From NCBI RefSeq assembly GCF_041381155.1, contig NC_091149.1, positions 9,254,609 through 9,318,608 of the forward strand: DNA of 64,000 nucleotides, read 5' to 3'. Below, one piece after another: positions 46,854 to 59,068 of the stretch. The notes beneath the pieces were generated by a model. The model searched no databases, was not told the origin of the DNA, and was given only the letters and a program-made list of their open reading frames with translations. The DNA is from Argopecten irradians. Lineage: Eukaryota; Mollusca; Bivalvia; Pectinida; Pectinidae. The position numbers were made by a program, and so were the translations under genes. The first letter of the stretch is position 1. Every line of letters begins with the position of its first letter.

Positions 46854-47099
46854 GTTGTTAAATATTGTACATTACTAGTGTTATCAACATTTATTTCTTG
46901 ACAAATGGTGATGCTTCAACACGAATTAAATCATATTCTAAATACCAAGGACGTAAATGAGAAGGATAAGTCACACTGGGTTTTGGGGAAGTCCAAGGCA
47001 GGCGCTTTTGTGTTTGTGCACTGACCGTGACGTTCGGCGACGACTGATTTTCCTTTGATATCCGCCGGCGCATCCTTTGATGTAGCTTGTGGGTGCGAG

Positions 47100-48440
47100 G
47101 GTTACCGTCTTACTTTCTGAAGCGGGGCCGTCATTTCATGAGCTGCCGATTATTTTTAACGAAAATTTAAGACATATCCTTTAAATATTCCGTCTTTAAA
47201 GCAAGTAATATACGTCGTGAAATTTAATAAACTTTACAATGGTGTTTCGTTTGACTCGATAAGACAAGTATTTGTTGAGAAAAACGGTTTTTATTCCCGG
47301 ATCATAGGCGTCTCGCGTGGTGTTTAGTAATGTAAAGAGACAGTCACGAATCCTTCTCACTTATAAATCCTTGTAAATACACATACAATACTAAAAGTTT
47401 CCAGAAATGCAGGGACGGAAATCTGTGTATAGAGAAAAACGCCCAAGCTATAGTCTGGCATTTTCACAAGATCGTATGTAAGAGTTATTGCCCTTGAATC
47501 ACCAAATTTCGTGACGTTTGTCGATTCTTATTTGTTTGCAGAATAGATACAATACCCGGTTAACTGGTTAGTATCTTACAATATACGTCATCTCGCACCA
47601 AAATAAACCTTGTACATATTGTTAAGATGTATAACCATGTATTATATACCTCTACATTTATATGTGTTGGATGTATATTTGAATTTTGTTGATATTCGTT
47701 GAATAATGGTAGTGCTATATGGAACAGATATGTTTTGGTTACAAATCTCTTTATCACACCGAAGAAAGATATTCCCTTTTGGTTAAAGGACGCTTCGCCC
47801 TTGCAAAGAAGAAAGCTCTGGGTTTTTTTTTTAACTCTGGGCGATGACACGCCCGAAGTTTCTAGTTTCTACTGTATAGAAATCACGTTTTCAAGTAACA
47901 TGTAATTTTCATTTCATCCAACTGCAAGGAGAGAATTTCTCTATCGCAATGACACACCAGTACTGTGCGAATATACCACAGCTAATCTCCCAATATACAC
48001 ACATGCATATATCTTGACTTCGTCTAGTGTTAAACCTAAAATTCACGATCAAATCTCCAGTAGATTAATGAAAAAATGACATTCTATATTTAGAATCCTT
48101 CAAAATGTAGTTACATTACTATGAACAGTTAAGCGTTTCTTCATGCATATAGATATTAATTACATTAAGATACATCAATACCAAAACCGTGGGATTCCCC
48201 ACCGGATTTTTTTTTAGATTGATTTTCATATATTCAACACAATCGGATCACTCTTCATTTTCTCCGTTCGCAATTCTAAATGGGCGAGGTGGTCTGATTG
48301 TGATTCAACACATCATAAAGTCACATGATTATTAACATCGGGATCTATACAGAACTTTTCATTTTTCTCCCGCGTCAAAATTCGATACTTTCCCTAAACT
48401 CGTTTATGGATAGTGCCAGGGTTCCTGGCTGCGAAAAAAA
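47100..48440. other. Intergenic, no supported gene
   Basis: Only short ORFs without splice or family support. Nothing repetitive stands out until the minisatellite at 48,470. Confidence 0.4.
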
Positions 48441-48469
48441 AACCTTTTCTTACCCTTTAAAATGCACAC

Positions 48470-50236
48470 TTTCAATCCTGAAAAGTGCACTTTTCACACT
48501 TAAATACACACTTCTTTACTCTTAAATACTCACTTTTCATTCATAAATACGCACTTCTTGTTCTTAAATACGCACTTTTCACTCTTACATACGCACTTTC
48601 CACTCTTGATATGCACTTTTCACTCTTAAATACACACTTATCACTCTTCCATACGCACTTTCCACTCATAAATACACACTTTTCACTCTTAAATACACAC
48701 TTATTACTCTTCCATACGCACTTTCCACTCTTAAATACACACTTATTACTCTTACATACGCACTTTTCACTCTTAAATACACAATTTCCACTCTTACATA
48801 CACACTTATCTCTTTAAATATGCAATTTTCACTCTTAAATACACACTTATCACTCTTACATAAGCACTTTTCACTCTTAAATACACACTTTCCACTCTTA
48901 AATACACACTTATCACTCTTACATACGAAATTTTCACTCTTAAATACACACTTTCCACTCTTAAATTCACACTCACCACTCTTGAATACACACTTATCAC
49001 TCTTAAATACACACTTCTCATTCTTAAATACACACTTCTCATTCTTAAATACACACTTCTCATTCTTAAATACACACTTCTCATTCTTAGATACACACTT
49101 CTCACTCTTAAATACACACTTCTCATTCTTAAACACACACTTCTCATTCTTAAATACACACTTCTCATTCTTAAATACACACTTCTCATTCTTAAATACA
49201 CACTTCTCATTCTTAAATACACACTTCTCATTCTTAAATACACACTTCTCATTCTGAAATACACGCTTCTCAACCTTCAATACACACTTCTCATTTTAAA
49301 TACACACTTCCCATTCTTAAATACACACTTCTCATTCTTAAATACACATTTCTCATTCTTAAATACACACTTCTCATTTTTAAATACTCACTTCTCATTC
49401 TGAAATACACACTTCTCAACCTTCAATACACACTTCTCATTCTTAATTACACACTTCTCATTCTTAAATACACCCTTCTCATTCTGAAATACACACTTCT
49501 CAACCTTAAATACACACTTCTCATTTTTAAATACACACTTCTCATTCTTAAATACACACTTCTCAACCTTAAATACACACTTCTCATTCTTAAATACACA
49601 CTTCTCATTCTTAAATACACACTTCTCATTCTTGAATACACACTTCTCATTCTTAAATACACACTTCTCAACCTTAAATACACACTTCTCATTTTTAAAT
49701 ACTCACTTCTCATTCTGAAATACACACTTCTCAACCTTCAATACACACTTCTTATTCTTAAATACACACTTCTCATTCTTAAATACACACTTCTCAACCT
49801 TAAATATACACTTCTCATTTTTAAATACACTCTTCTCACCCTTCAATACACACTTCTCATTCTTAAATACACACTTCTCATTTTAAATACACACTTATCA
49901 CTCTTAAATACACACTTATTAACCTTATATACACACTTTCCACTCTGAAATACGCACCTTTTAACCCTTAAATACGCACTTATCACTCTTAAATACCCAC
50001 TTCTCAATCTGAAATACGCATTTTCACTCTTAAATATGCACTTTTCACTCTTTAATACACACTTCGCACCCTTCAATACTCACTAATCACTCTTAAATAC
50101 TCACTTCCCATCCTTAAGTACACACTCCTAACTCTGAAATGCGTACTTCTCAACCATAAATACACACTTTTCACTCTTAAAAACGCGCTTCTCAACCTTA
50201 AATACACATTTCTTTCTCTTAAGTACAAACTTCCCG
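48470..50236. repeat. 21-bp minisatellite, about 84 units
   Basis: The unit is close to ACACACTTCTCATTCTTAAAT. The middle (about 49,000-49,860) is nearly homogeneous and both edges are diverged. Because 21 is divisible by 3, long ORFs appear on both strands (heptads KNEKCVF and FLNTHFS). These are not taken as genes. Confidence 0.95.
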
Positions 50237-51049
50237 CCCTTAAAAATGTGTATATTCTATACTGAATGACTGATTTACAACAATTCCGGATATAGATAAA
50301 GCTGTTTGATCGGATATCATCAGCGGAACCAGGAGTAATTATAACCAACATCCGGTTAGTCTGAATTCCTGTCCGTCTCTTGGGTTTGTATGGACCGAGT
50401 GATTACATCAGCAACTATATTTAGTAAAGTTATATCATCCTGTTGAATTTCACGAAAATAGCAATTGAAACTTGAGCTTTAATTTGAAAATTGAGCTTTT
50501 GAAAACAAATTATCTCGACATTTCAAAACAAACAGGACAAGACGGAAAACACATTGTTTACTAGCTATTTCCCGACACGGATGACTGGTTTTGTAGCATT
50601 ATAAACAACATGTTTAGAGGATGGATACACATACAATCATGCATTTGACGGTGGAATGTCAATATATATACAGGTAAATCGTACCTAACATTTAAAGGGA
50701 GCATAAGCTATTGATACTTTAACATGTCTACGTTAAAAGTCGTATTTTCACTGTAACACATCACAAGGGATATGTGAGAGAAAGAACATTGAAGAAGAGA
50801 AAGATTATTGAAGAAGAACGGAAAGGATCGGACGGGAGAATAAAGGATCACCAGAAGCATAAGGGACAGGCTAAATCATCCATTGATGATTGGCTCCTGT
50901 ACAGGGGTTGTATCCTGTTGGATGTGGAAGAACCCCGTTTCTATATATGGGCCATATGAACTGTGTGGATTTATAGTAACGTTGGCGGAAGTGTATAGTG
51001 AGGAGTAGTGAGGAAGGCGCGGAGGCATTCTGGAGGTAGGCTTGGTGTT

Positions 51050-51420
51050 ACATAATATTCTATCGTAGTATTATTTATATAGTTTTGTTAACATCTCTTG
51101 TTTTAGATTATTTAGTATGGTATAACTCAAGTTTTTTTCTTATTATCTGTTGTATAATATTCTAATATGGTATAACTGAAGTTTTTTCTGATTACCTTTT
51201 GCATAATATTTTAATATAGTAAGTGAAATTTTGTCCTGTTATCAGTTGAATAGTATTCTAATATGGTATAACTGAAGTTTTTTTGTTATCTGTTGTATAA
51301 TATTCTAATATGGTATAACTGAAGTTTTTTCTTGTTATCTGTTGTGTAATATTCTTATATGGTATAACTGTAGTTTTGTTCTTAATATCTATTGAATTAT
51401 ATGTTATCTATCATTTTATG
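51050..51420. repeat. About 56-bp AT-rich tandem repeat
   Basis: Units around ATCTGTTGTATAATATTCTA, then ATATGGTATAACTGAAGT, 6-7 copies. Weaker relatives recur to about 52,200 and at 53,285-53,420 and 53,860-53,990. Confidence 0.75.
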
Positions 51421-51515
51421 GCTTAATGTTTTTTTTTCTTCATATCAGTTATAGTGTCTCTATTTTTCCTAATATCTGTATATTGTAGTTATATCATATC
51501 TCGTAGTATAGTTTA

Positions 51516-51660
51516 AAGATGCTCCACCGCCGACAGAGCATAAACGATACTCATCATTTGAACAATAATTGGTGTTAAATCGTATATAGATATGTTTAAT
51601 TAATACAAAAACTGATATAAAATAGTTTTTTCCGTAATACAAAATGTGTATTACTTTTAT
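51516..51660. mobile_element. MITE family M2 copy, truncated
   Basis: After TTAA comes AGATGCTCCACCGCCGACAG, then AACAATAATTGGTGTTAAAT. The second half is missing. It interrupts the 56-bp repeat tract. Confidence 0.7.
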
Positions 51661-52246
51661 CTAGAATGGCTTAACCCAAGTTATTTCTAAATATCTGTTG
51701 TATTATATTATTTAGCGTGGTAAAGTTTAAGTGTTTTTCGTAATATTTATTTATTATATTCTCTTCAGCGTGGTAAAGGTTAAGTTGTCCATTATGATAC
51801 CTTTGTATACTTACAAACTCCACAGAATAAATAGAAGAAGATTGTTGAATCTGCATATTATTCTAATTATCAGTGTCTCGTAAGCCTGATATCAAAGGCT
51901 GGATGGCAGTTTAAAAATTTAGCTACACTATCCATGATGTTTGATCACGTAAAGTGATACTTTGTTAAACTCTATCGTAATATAGTTGTACAGTGTATAA
52001 TAAAATATATGTATGTAAATGTATAAACCGCTTTACTACTGTCAAGCAGGTATTTGTCTCTAAAATGTATGAAGTTATAACTTATTACTTCCATAGTATA
52101 GCTTTAAGTGTTTTCCGAAATATCTGTATGTTGTATTATATTATTTAGCATTGTAGAGCTTTTTGTTCTCTTAATATCTGTTGTAATATATTATCTATTA
52201 TTGTATCATATTATATTATATTAAAATATTATTATATATTATATTA

Positions 52247-53281
52247 TTGTAAATCGGCCGTCGTGCGTCGTCCGTCGTATGTCCGTAAACAATTTACATT
52301 TTTGACTTCTTCTCCACAACTGCTGAAGCAATTTCAATGAAATTTTGCACAAACCTTCTAAGGCATCAGGCCAATTGAAATTGTGAATTATATGGTCCCC
52401 CACACCCCCAGCCCCCAGGGGGATGTGGGAGGGGCCAAAAGGGTTAAAATTGAGTAAAATTTCAAAAATCTTCTTCTCTACTGACAGATGTAGTAGAATC
52501 AAATACTCTTCATAGATAGAAAAGTCTTAAGGTCCTTTACAAAAATTTTAAATATATATGACCCTGGGGTCTCTCGTTTCCCCCTGAGGAGGGGGTTAAG
52601 TTTACAATAGTTTATATAAGGAAAACACATTTTTGAGCATTATTTGGTCATTTGTAATAGAAAATGAGTCAAATGTAGTCAGAAATAACAGTATGAGATG
52701 ACCATTAAATCCTATTAACAAATTTTCTATGACTGACCCCTAGGGGCCTTAGTGGCGGGGTCAAAAGGGGTCAAATAAGCTAAAACTTCAAAAATCTTCT
52801 GAAATTCTGGAAATGGTAGAATCAAATACTTTTCATTGGTAGAAAGGTTTTAAGGTCCTTTACATAAATTGTGAATTATATGACCCTTGGGTATCACGTT
52901 TCCCCCTGGGGATGGGGTCAAGTTTACTATAGTTTATATAAGGAAAAAACAGTATGAACATTCTTCAATTTTCATAGGAAACGAGTAAAACTTGATTAGA
53001 ATTATTAACCTGAGATATAGTATTTTAGCATCCATATCTGTCCCCTGGGGGACTAGATGGGCGGGACCAATCAGGGTCAAAATGATTAAATTTTCAAAAA
53101 TTCTTTAAAGTTTACAGGTTTGATGGAAGCGAATTCTCTTCATAGACTAAAAAGTCAATTTGCTAAATCACTGACCAACTTAAAGGCCCATTATATAGTG
53201 TTTATATGTTTTTAATTTGTTTCATTATTTGTTTTATTATATATTCAAACTCAGGTGACCGTTAATGCCCATGGGCCTCTT
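52247..53281 (-). mobile_element. Tandem-core element of the AAGAGGCCC type, different core
   Basis: Read on the minus strand it begins AAGAGGCCCATGGGC, then GGTCACCTGAG, and ends in a GACGGACGACGCACGACGG run. The core has about three 300-bp units with GACCCC and GGGGTC hairpins. It has the same layout as 25243-26532 but no shared core sequence. Confidence 0.75.
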
Positions 53282-54540
53282 CTTTCACTTAATATCTGTT
53301 GTAATATATTATCTTTTATTGTATCATATCGTATTTGTATTATCTAGCATTGTAGAGCTTTTTTTTCTTAATATCTCTTGTAATATATTATCTATTATTG
53401 TATCTCTTGTATTACCCGAAATTCTCGATAATAAGTCTGAATCGAAAATAGACCGGTCTTGAAAATTAGCCCTGGATTTCTTACGGTCAAATGTATCTTG
53501 AAAATATGCCGGGTTTTGAAAATAGGCCACACTGCCTTCCAAGGAAATTATCTAAAAGGTAAGACAACTTTTTTTTATGTTGGTCAATATAAAATTCTCA
53601 TAACGTTCTGGAGCGGTGTAGTTATTTTATTATACACGTAAATATATGCATATGCATCAATGCATATTTGTATTAAATTATATCAAAGTTGTTTGTGAAA
53701 ATTATTTATTAATGCTATGAAAGTAAGCCTGTCTCATACGGTACAGGATGAATGACTTCGAAAATATGATGAGCTTGAAAATAATTCGGTCCTGAAAATA
53801 AGCCTAGTATTTCCTACCTAAAAGAATATAGGTCGCGGCTTATTATCAAGATCCTGGGGTATATTATCTGGCATGGTATAGCTGATGAATTTGTCTTAAT
53901 ATCTGTTGTATTATATTATCTGAAGGAGCACGGTATAACTTAGGTGTTTTTCTTAATATCTGTTGTATTACATCAAATAACATAGTATAGCCCGTCAAAC
54001 AGGTTTGTCTCTAAAACTGTACGAACTATATAACTTTTTATTTCCATTTTTAAACAAAAACTGAATGTTTATAAAATTAGCGCACTCTAAACGTTCGGGT
54101 CAGTGAACACCTTGTCAACAAATGTTATTTACTTTAAACGCATCCTTTCACTAAGGTAGACTATGTTTTAAATAGATGATCTTAAACATGAGTGGTTATG
54201 TGATATGAAATTTATAAAATGAGTTCAATAATAATTTGATATGCCACGAACCTTTACTTAACGAATTTGATATATTTCCTATCACATAGTCATTTATCAC
54301 TTTAATATAAGTACATGTATACTCATACTTCTTGATAGACAACACAGAAAGTTAATTTATGCAATGCTTGAAAAATATCGCAATTTAATGAAATGCAAAA
54401 TACTGAGTATAAATGAAAGAAAAATTAGAAATGGGAGTTTTGCAGGTAAGAGTGGGGAATTGTTAATATCCTGATAACGGTAAAGTTAGATCAAATAATG
54501 GTTTAAAAAGCTACCGGTTTTTAAGTTTGGTCTTGGTTTG

Positions 54541-54773
54541 CATTAAGTTTAACGTCCTCTTAACAGCCAGGGTCATTTAAGGGACAGTGTCCAGGTATTG
54601 TTGGTGGAGGAAAGCCGGATCACCTCGAACCCGAAAAAAACTACGAACCGACCAGCGGTCAGTATCCTGGTCAACTGCCGCCACATGGGATATTCGAACT
54701 CGTGACCCAGACCGGTGGAGGTCATGTGGTAATATGTGCGGTACATCTTAACCACTCGGCCACCGCGGCCCCC
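54541..54773 (-). mobile_element. tRNA-derived SINE, well preserved
   Basis: On the minus strand the head is GGGGCCGCGGTGGCCGAGTG, then GTTAAG (A box 54762-54752), B box GTTCGAATA (54699-54691). The tail ends GGACGTTAAACTTAATG. The tRNA half resembles a Leu/Ser-type tRNA. Confidence 0.85.
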
Positions 54774-55082
54774 GGATTTTAAGTTAAAAAAAAATAAGTT
54801 TTGAATCTTTTTTTTCGGATTTTAAGTAAAAAGATTCAAAAGTCATCAATCTAAGTGGGATTGTCTCAATGTTTTTTAGTTAGAATCTAAATTCTCTATA
54901 TCATGGAAATATTGTAGATGGCGTCATTACTTTCTAAGAAATAGACATGTTCATGGAACTCGAGTTGAAAATTTTTAAAAAATCTTGAAATAATGAATTG
55001 TATTTGAATTTTTAATCTCACGGAAATTGTAACTTTTAACTCGATCTTACTTATGACGCATTCTTTTATTGTCTATTTCATC

Positions 55083-55433
55083 CATTCTCAATACTCCAGG
55101 GGTTTCGATCACTTACGATCTCTATACCCCTGGACTATCTCATAGTAAAAAGGAAGGCAGTTCAGAGGGACAAAATCTGAACCAATCACCTACTTCGCTA
55201 GCCAAGGGTACAGTAGTCTATGATACAGAACATCGGACGGAATACCCTTGGCTAGCGAAGTTGAACATATCAAAGGCCTGTAAATATTTCCTTTGAATAC
55301 TGAGAGAGCGATGCCCAACTTCAAAGCCACACAGTCAACCAGAGTGTACCATGCATCAATTACTAAATGATCTGTTCTGCTCTGAGGAGTATAGAAATCG
55401 TAGGTGATCGGAACCCCTGGAGTAACGAGGATG
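55083..55433. mobile_element. MITE family M1 copy with a nested micro-hairpin
   Basis: Left CATTCTCAATACTCCAGGGG and right CCCCTGGAGTAACGAGGATG. The ACCAATCAC...AGGCCTG block of the family is split by a 70-bp hairpin at 55192-55261. Confidence 0.85.
55192..55261. mobile_element. 70-bp micro-hairpin insertion
   Basis: The 19-bp arms ACTTCGCTAGCCAAGGGTA (55192-55210) and its exact inverse (55243-55261) enclose a 32-base loop. No clean target duplication; ATCA occurs on both sides a few bases out. Confidence 0.75.
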
Positions 55434-55790
55434 TATTTCATCTTACACTAAGAAAAGGTATTACATCGTCAAGGCAGAAATTAAAAAAAAAAAAAAAAAA
55501 CTTAATGAGATATAAAAATCAGGATGCATTAACTCGTAAGATAAAATTTAACACTAATACTAAGACTACACAGGTTTGTTTACTGTAACTTATCTCCGAG
55601 TATATATTTGTCAGGTCACATTAGTACACCGTCATTTCCTTCCGTTTATAAATTAAATCGGTCGTCCTATTGTAGTCGTCTAATTGCCACTGGCTATTAA
55701 AGTAGATACTATATAAATACACGCTATTCAGTGTAATATAATCTACATGTATTTAAACAATCAGGACCAAATTTCATCCACATTCCCTAA

Positions 55791-56158
55791 AGATGCTACA
55801 CCGCCGACGATCGAACGGTTATCTTGACGACTTGTATTAAAACCAGGATCAGACGGATTAACAGCTTTCTTCTAATCAGTAAGAAAAGTTACTTACTCTA
55901 CATAATAACCATCATTGAAAAGTTTGAGCTTTCTTTTTTACTTTAGAATACATGTATAAGTATTTGAAATAATTATTTGCATCCCAAAAAAATCATGACA
56001 TGATGCTCTATATGGAATGAGTTATTGATCGCACAGATATTTGAGTCAAAACAATTTAGTTTATATGTATTTTTGTGTCGATTACATGTGTATATACGTG
56101 ATAAATTATTGTCAAAATGATGAAAATATTGTTTATGCTCTGTCGTCTTTTTAGCTTC
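55791..56158. mobile_element. MITE family M2 copy
   Basis: Left AGATGCTACACCGCCGACGA after CTAA, right GTTTATGCTCTGTCGTC, then TTCTTTAA. The core (ACATAATAACCATCATTGAA) is diverged. Confidence 0.65.
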
Positions 56159-56162
56159 TTTA

Positions 56163-56616
56163 ATGCATTGCTATGGAGAACTGCTTAAAGTTATTGAATA
56201 TTGTTTGTACCTCAAGGATTTTTCTTCGTAGTTGCTATGTTATGATACAGTTCAATTGGAAAAAAACTTGGTTGGTTTTATACGGTGCGTTGAAACATAA
56301 AATAGGTAATAGATTCACGCATACACACCGTGCATTTCATTTGCAGATTAGCAGAACTGTACCTGTACAATCTAAGTGGTTCATAGATGGCGGACTCTAG
56401 ATTTTTCATTTGTCATTGAAATGTTTTCTTTGTTGAAATCAAGACAGAGAGTATTTATATAACATTACATGTGTTATTCGTTCCAATGTATGCCGAAAGA
56501 CACAAAAATACTTAGCTTACATGTATATTCGAAGCGTAATTTTCATAAGGGTACCGTCATTATAGAAAAATCCAAAATTTTGAATAGTCGGTTTTTTCCC
56601 AATTTTGAATATTTGC
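56163..56616. other. Intergenic, no supported gene
   Basis: One 75-codon frame (56,173-56,400) has no splice or family support. No repeat recognised. Confidence 0.35.
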
Positions 56617-57824
56617 TCCACAATAGTCCCCGGGGTTCTGATCACTTGCGATTTCTACATCCTTGTACTATCTCATAGTAAAACTGAAGGCACCTCAGGG
56701 GAACAAATCTGAACCAATCACAGGCCTGCAAACATTTTCTTTGAGGACTACAGAGAGAGTGACGCCCTACTTAAAAGCCACACAGTCGACCATAGCAGGG
56801 ATTTTCCTACAGTTTTTTTACAGGGTCCAGGGTCCATCGAATTGGTAAATTTTACACGGCATAACATGAAATTGGAAAAAAATGACTAAATAAAGAAAAA
56901 CACTATTTTATGATTTAACTGTTTATTTATTGTACATCTGAAATATTTCAAGTTGCCTGTAGTGTTCATTCAATCATTGTAGTCGACCAAGAATGACATT
57001 ACTCAGACTTTCAATTTTAGATTCCGATTGGGAATTTTTAGCTAAATTTTCGAAGGGGAATGGGTCCTTTATTCGGCCCCAGATTCTACTGTAGAAAAAT
57101 CCCTGCATAGTGTACTGTTACATGGCTCTTTGGCGTACATCAAATGACTATATTACCTGTTCTGTGATGTTGCATTCAGTTTTTAGTTTTTCTATGAGAT
57201 AGTCCTGGGGTGTAGTAATTATAATTGGAACCCCTTGAGTATCAAGGATGACCAAACCTTAGACAACCAGAACATTGAATATGATAGTTGATTTGCTTAA
57301 CTTATTGACTTTAGAGAGCAAATAAGAATTTAATTTACAACTTACATGGCACTTGACAATATTTAATCCAATCAACACATTTCAATGGGCAATAATGAGC
57401 TATTTTTAGCAACAAATTTATAACCAATTTGGGCTACAATATAGGCTCTAGCTATAGACTAGTTTGATTATAATACGTAATTTGATGGTCTTTTCGACCT
57501 ATTAGTATCAAAAGTTTGTCCTGTGTTATTCGTAACATGTGTATAATAAATAAAGTTTTCCTACTAAGCCTTCCGATTTGTACGATTTAAGACCTATTGT
57601 TTCTGTTCTTTTTGTTTACCTTGTCGTTATCAATACATCAAAACATCAATAAAACAACATATTTCAATAATACAACGGAGACCAGATACATAAACAAAGA
57701 AATTTGATGATACTAAACTAAAATCTCTAGCAATATGATGGATCAGTTATGAATGTGACATGTGCACGTTGGACAAGATTTCGGCGCTCAATACGATATA
57801 TCAAGTATTCGACTGATAGTTTAC

Positions 57825-57897
57825 TTCAATGATTTTCTCCTTTTTCTTTTCCACTGTCTTCTTGCTTGGTCCATCTTTCTTGGCTTTTTGGAGGCAT
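57825..57897 (-). pseudogene. Duplicated ZC3H15 exon 1, frameshifted
   Basis: 73 nt instead of 72. One extra A after the fourth codon shifts the frame, and a TGA appears at the old exon end. The donor sequence is intact. No other ZC3H15 exon lies downstream, so it cannot make the protein. Confidence 0.92.
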
Positions 57898-58105
57898 GTT
57901 AGTTGTCTTAAATCACCATAAACGAATCACGATTGCACAAGAAATCGGTAGAAAATGTGGACAAGACACAACCGGAAGTAGTATTGATTGTAATGTTGAG
58001 CTACCGTCTGTGTTTCTAGCAAGTGGTTTCGTATTTTTCAACGCGGGAAATTTTGAACTCAGTTCCGCTTTTTTCTGTTCTGTATTCATATAAATCAAGG
58101 ACGTA

Positions 58106-58404
58106 ATATGAATTTAAGGCAAAGCCTCAGAAGAGCGCAAACGACCATGTAAAAGATTATAACAATCATAAACTCTATATTGTCTATATTTTTTCTACGA
58201 GATTAAAAATAAAATATTTCACCGACATGTAAATACTATCGATAGTTAGAAAGAATTCAAAACAATCAAATGGAATAGTTCAATATACTTCAATCTTGTT
58301 TTTATCAAAGTCGATTTTCCAATTGTACGAGTCTGCTCACACACGTGTTATGGTTAGTAGAGCTTCGCTCTACGCGGCCTTCGGCCGCGCAGAGAGCTGC
58401 GCTC
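58106..58404. mobile_element. About 300-bp insertion in duplication copy B, hairpin-rich end
   Basis: Comparison with copy A at 44,305 fixes both borders and suggests a TA duplication. The right end has successive small palindromes (TAGAGCTTCGCTCTA, CGCGGCCTTCGGCCGCG). AAGAGCGC near the left end is inverse to GCGCTCTT at the right end. A 25-base block recurs at 58,628. Confidence 0.75.
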
Positions 58405-59068
58405 TTATAAATCCTTGATATACATGTTCTTCTCTTTTTAATCAAAAGTTACCAATCATAACCGTCCATCTTGACTTTGATTTATAACTGCATGGTTCAC
58501 AACGTTAACAGGATTTTTCCCCATTTTTTTCTAAATTAGGCCTAAGGAAAAATCAGTTGATATCTATGTAGTGCATATGTATAGGCCTACATACGGATAT
58601 TGGGAGTTTAGATATATCACCTTCAATAGTCGATTTTCCAATTGTACGAGTCTTATTAGAAGCGGCGCGCCCATTTTCTTCAATGATATAAGCAATATGC
58701 CAGACAAGCGCGAAGCGAAAGTAGGTTTTCGCTACATGCAGACAATGCGAAACCTGGCCTGAAATGAAGTAAAAATAGGGTAAAACACATTTGTTGGGGC
58801 ATCTGCAATAGTGAATCCATGTTTAGTAGCAAAGAATAAATGCACAGGGTCACGTTGATTAATTTCCCTACGACAAATCGGCAGTTTGAACGATGTAAAG
58901 TGTAAATAAAGCGACACAAATATGTTAAAAAACATTATGTTGCGAGGAGAACTAGGACCACAAAATACCCAGATACCCAACCTGCATGTTGAACATCATG
59001 TATTGCAATAAAAGCAGCAAAACGGAGACCTAAACAAGACATCATCAACTTATACCATAGATCTACAT

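Larger units (their letters stand above)
56617..58625. repeat. Segmental duplication, copy B
   Basis: Counterpart of 42,822-44,536, with one extra insertion at 58,106-58,404. It keeps the nested M1 and CATAG element, the promoter motifs and a broken exon 1. Confidence 0.93.

Noticed and set aside
47560..47905. Overlapping plus and minus ORFs near 47.6-47.9 kb
   Set aside because: No splice signals, domain or conserved motif; likely chance frames.
48666..49280. 204-codon minus ORF of KNEKCVF heptads
   Set aside because: It is a by-product of a 21-bp minisatellite; the opposite strand and other frames are equally open.
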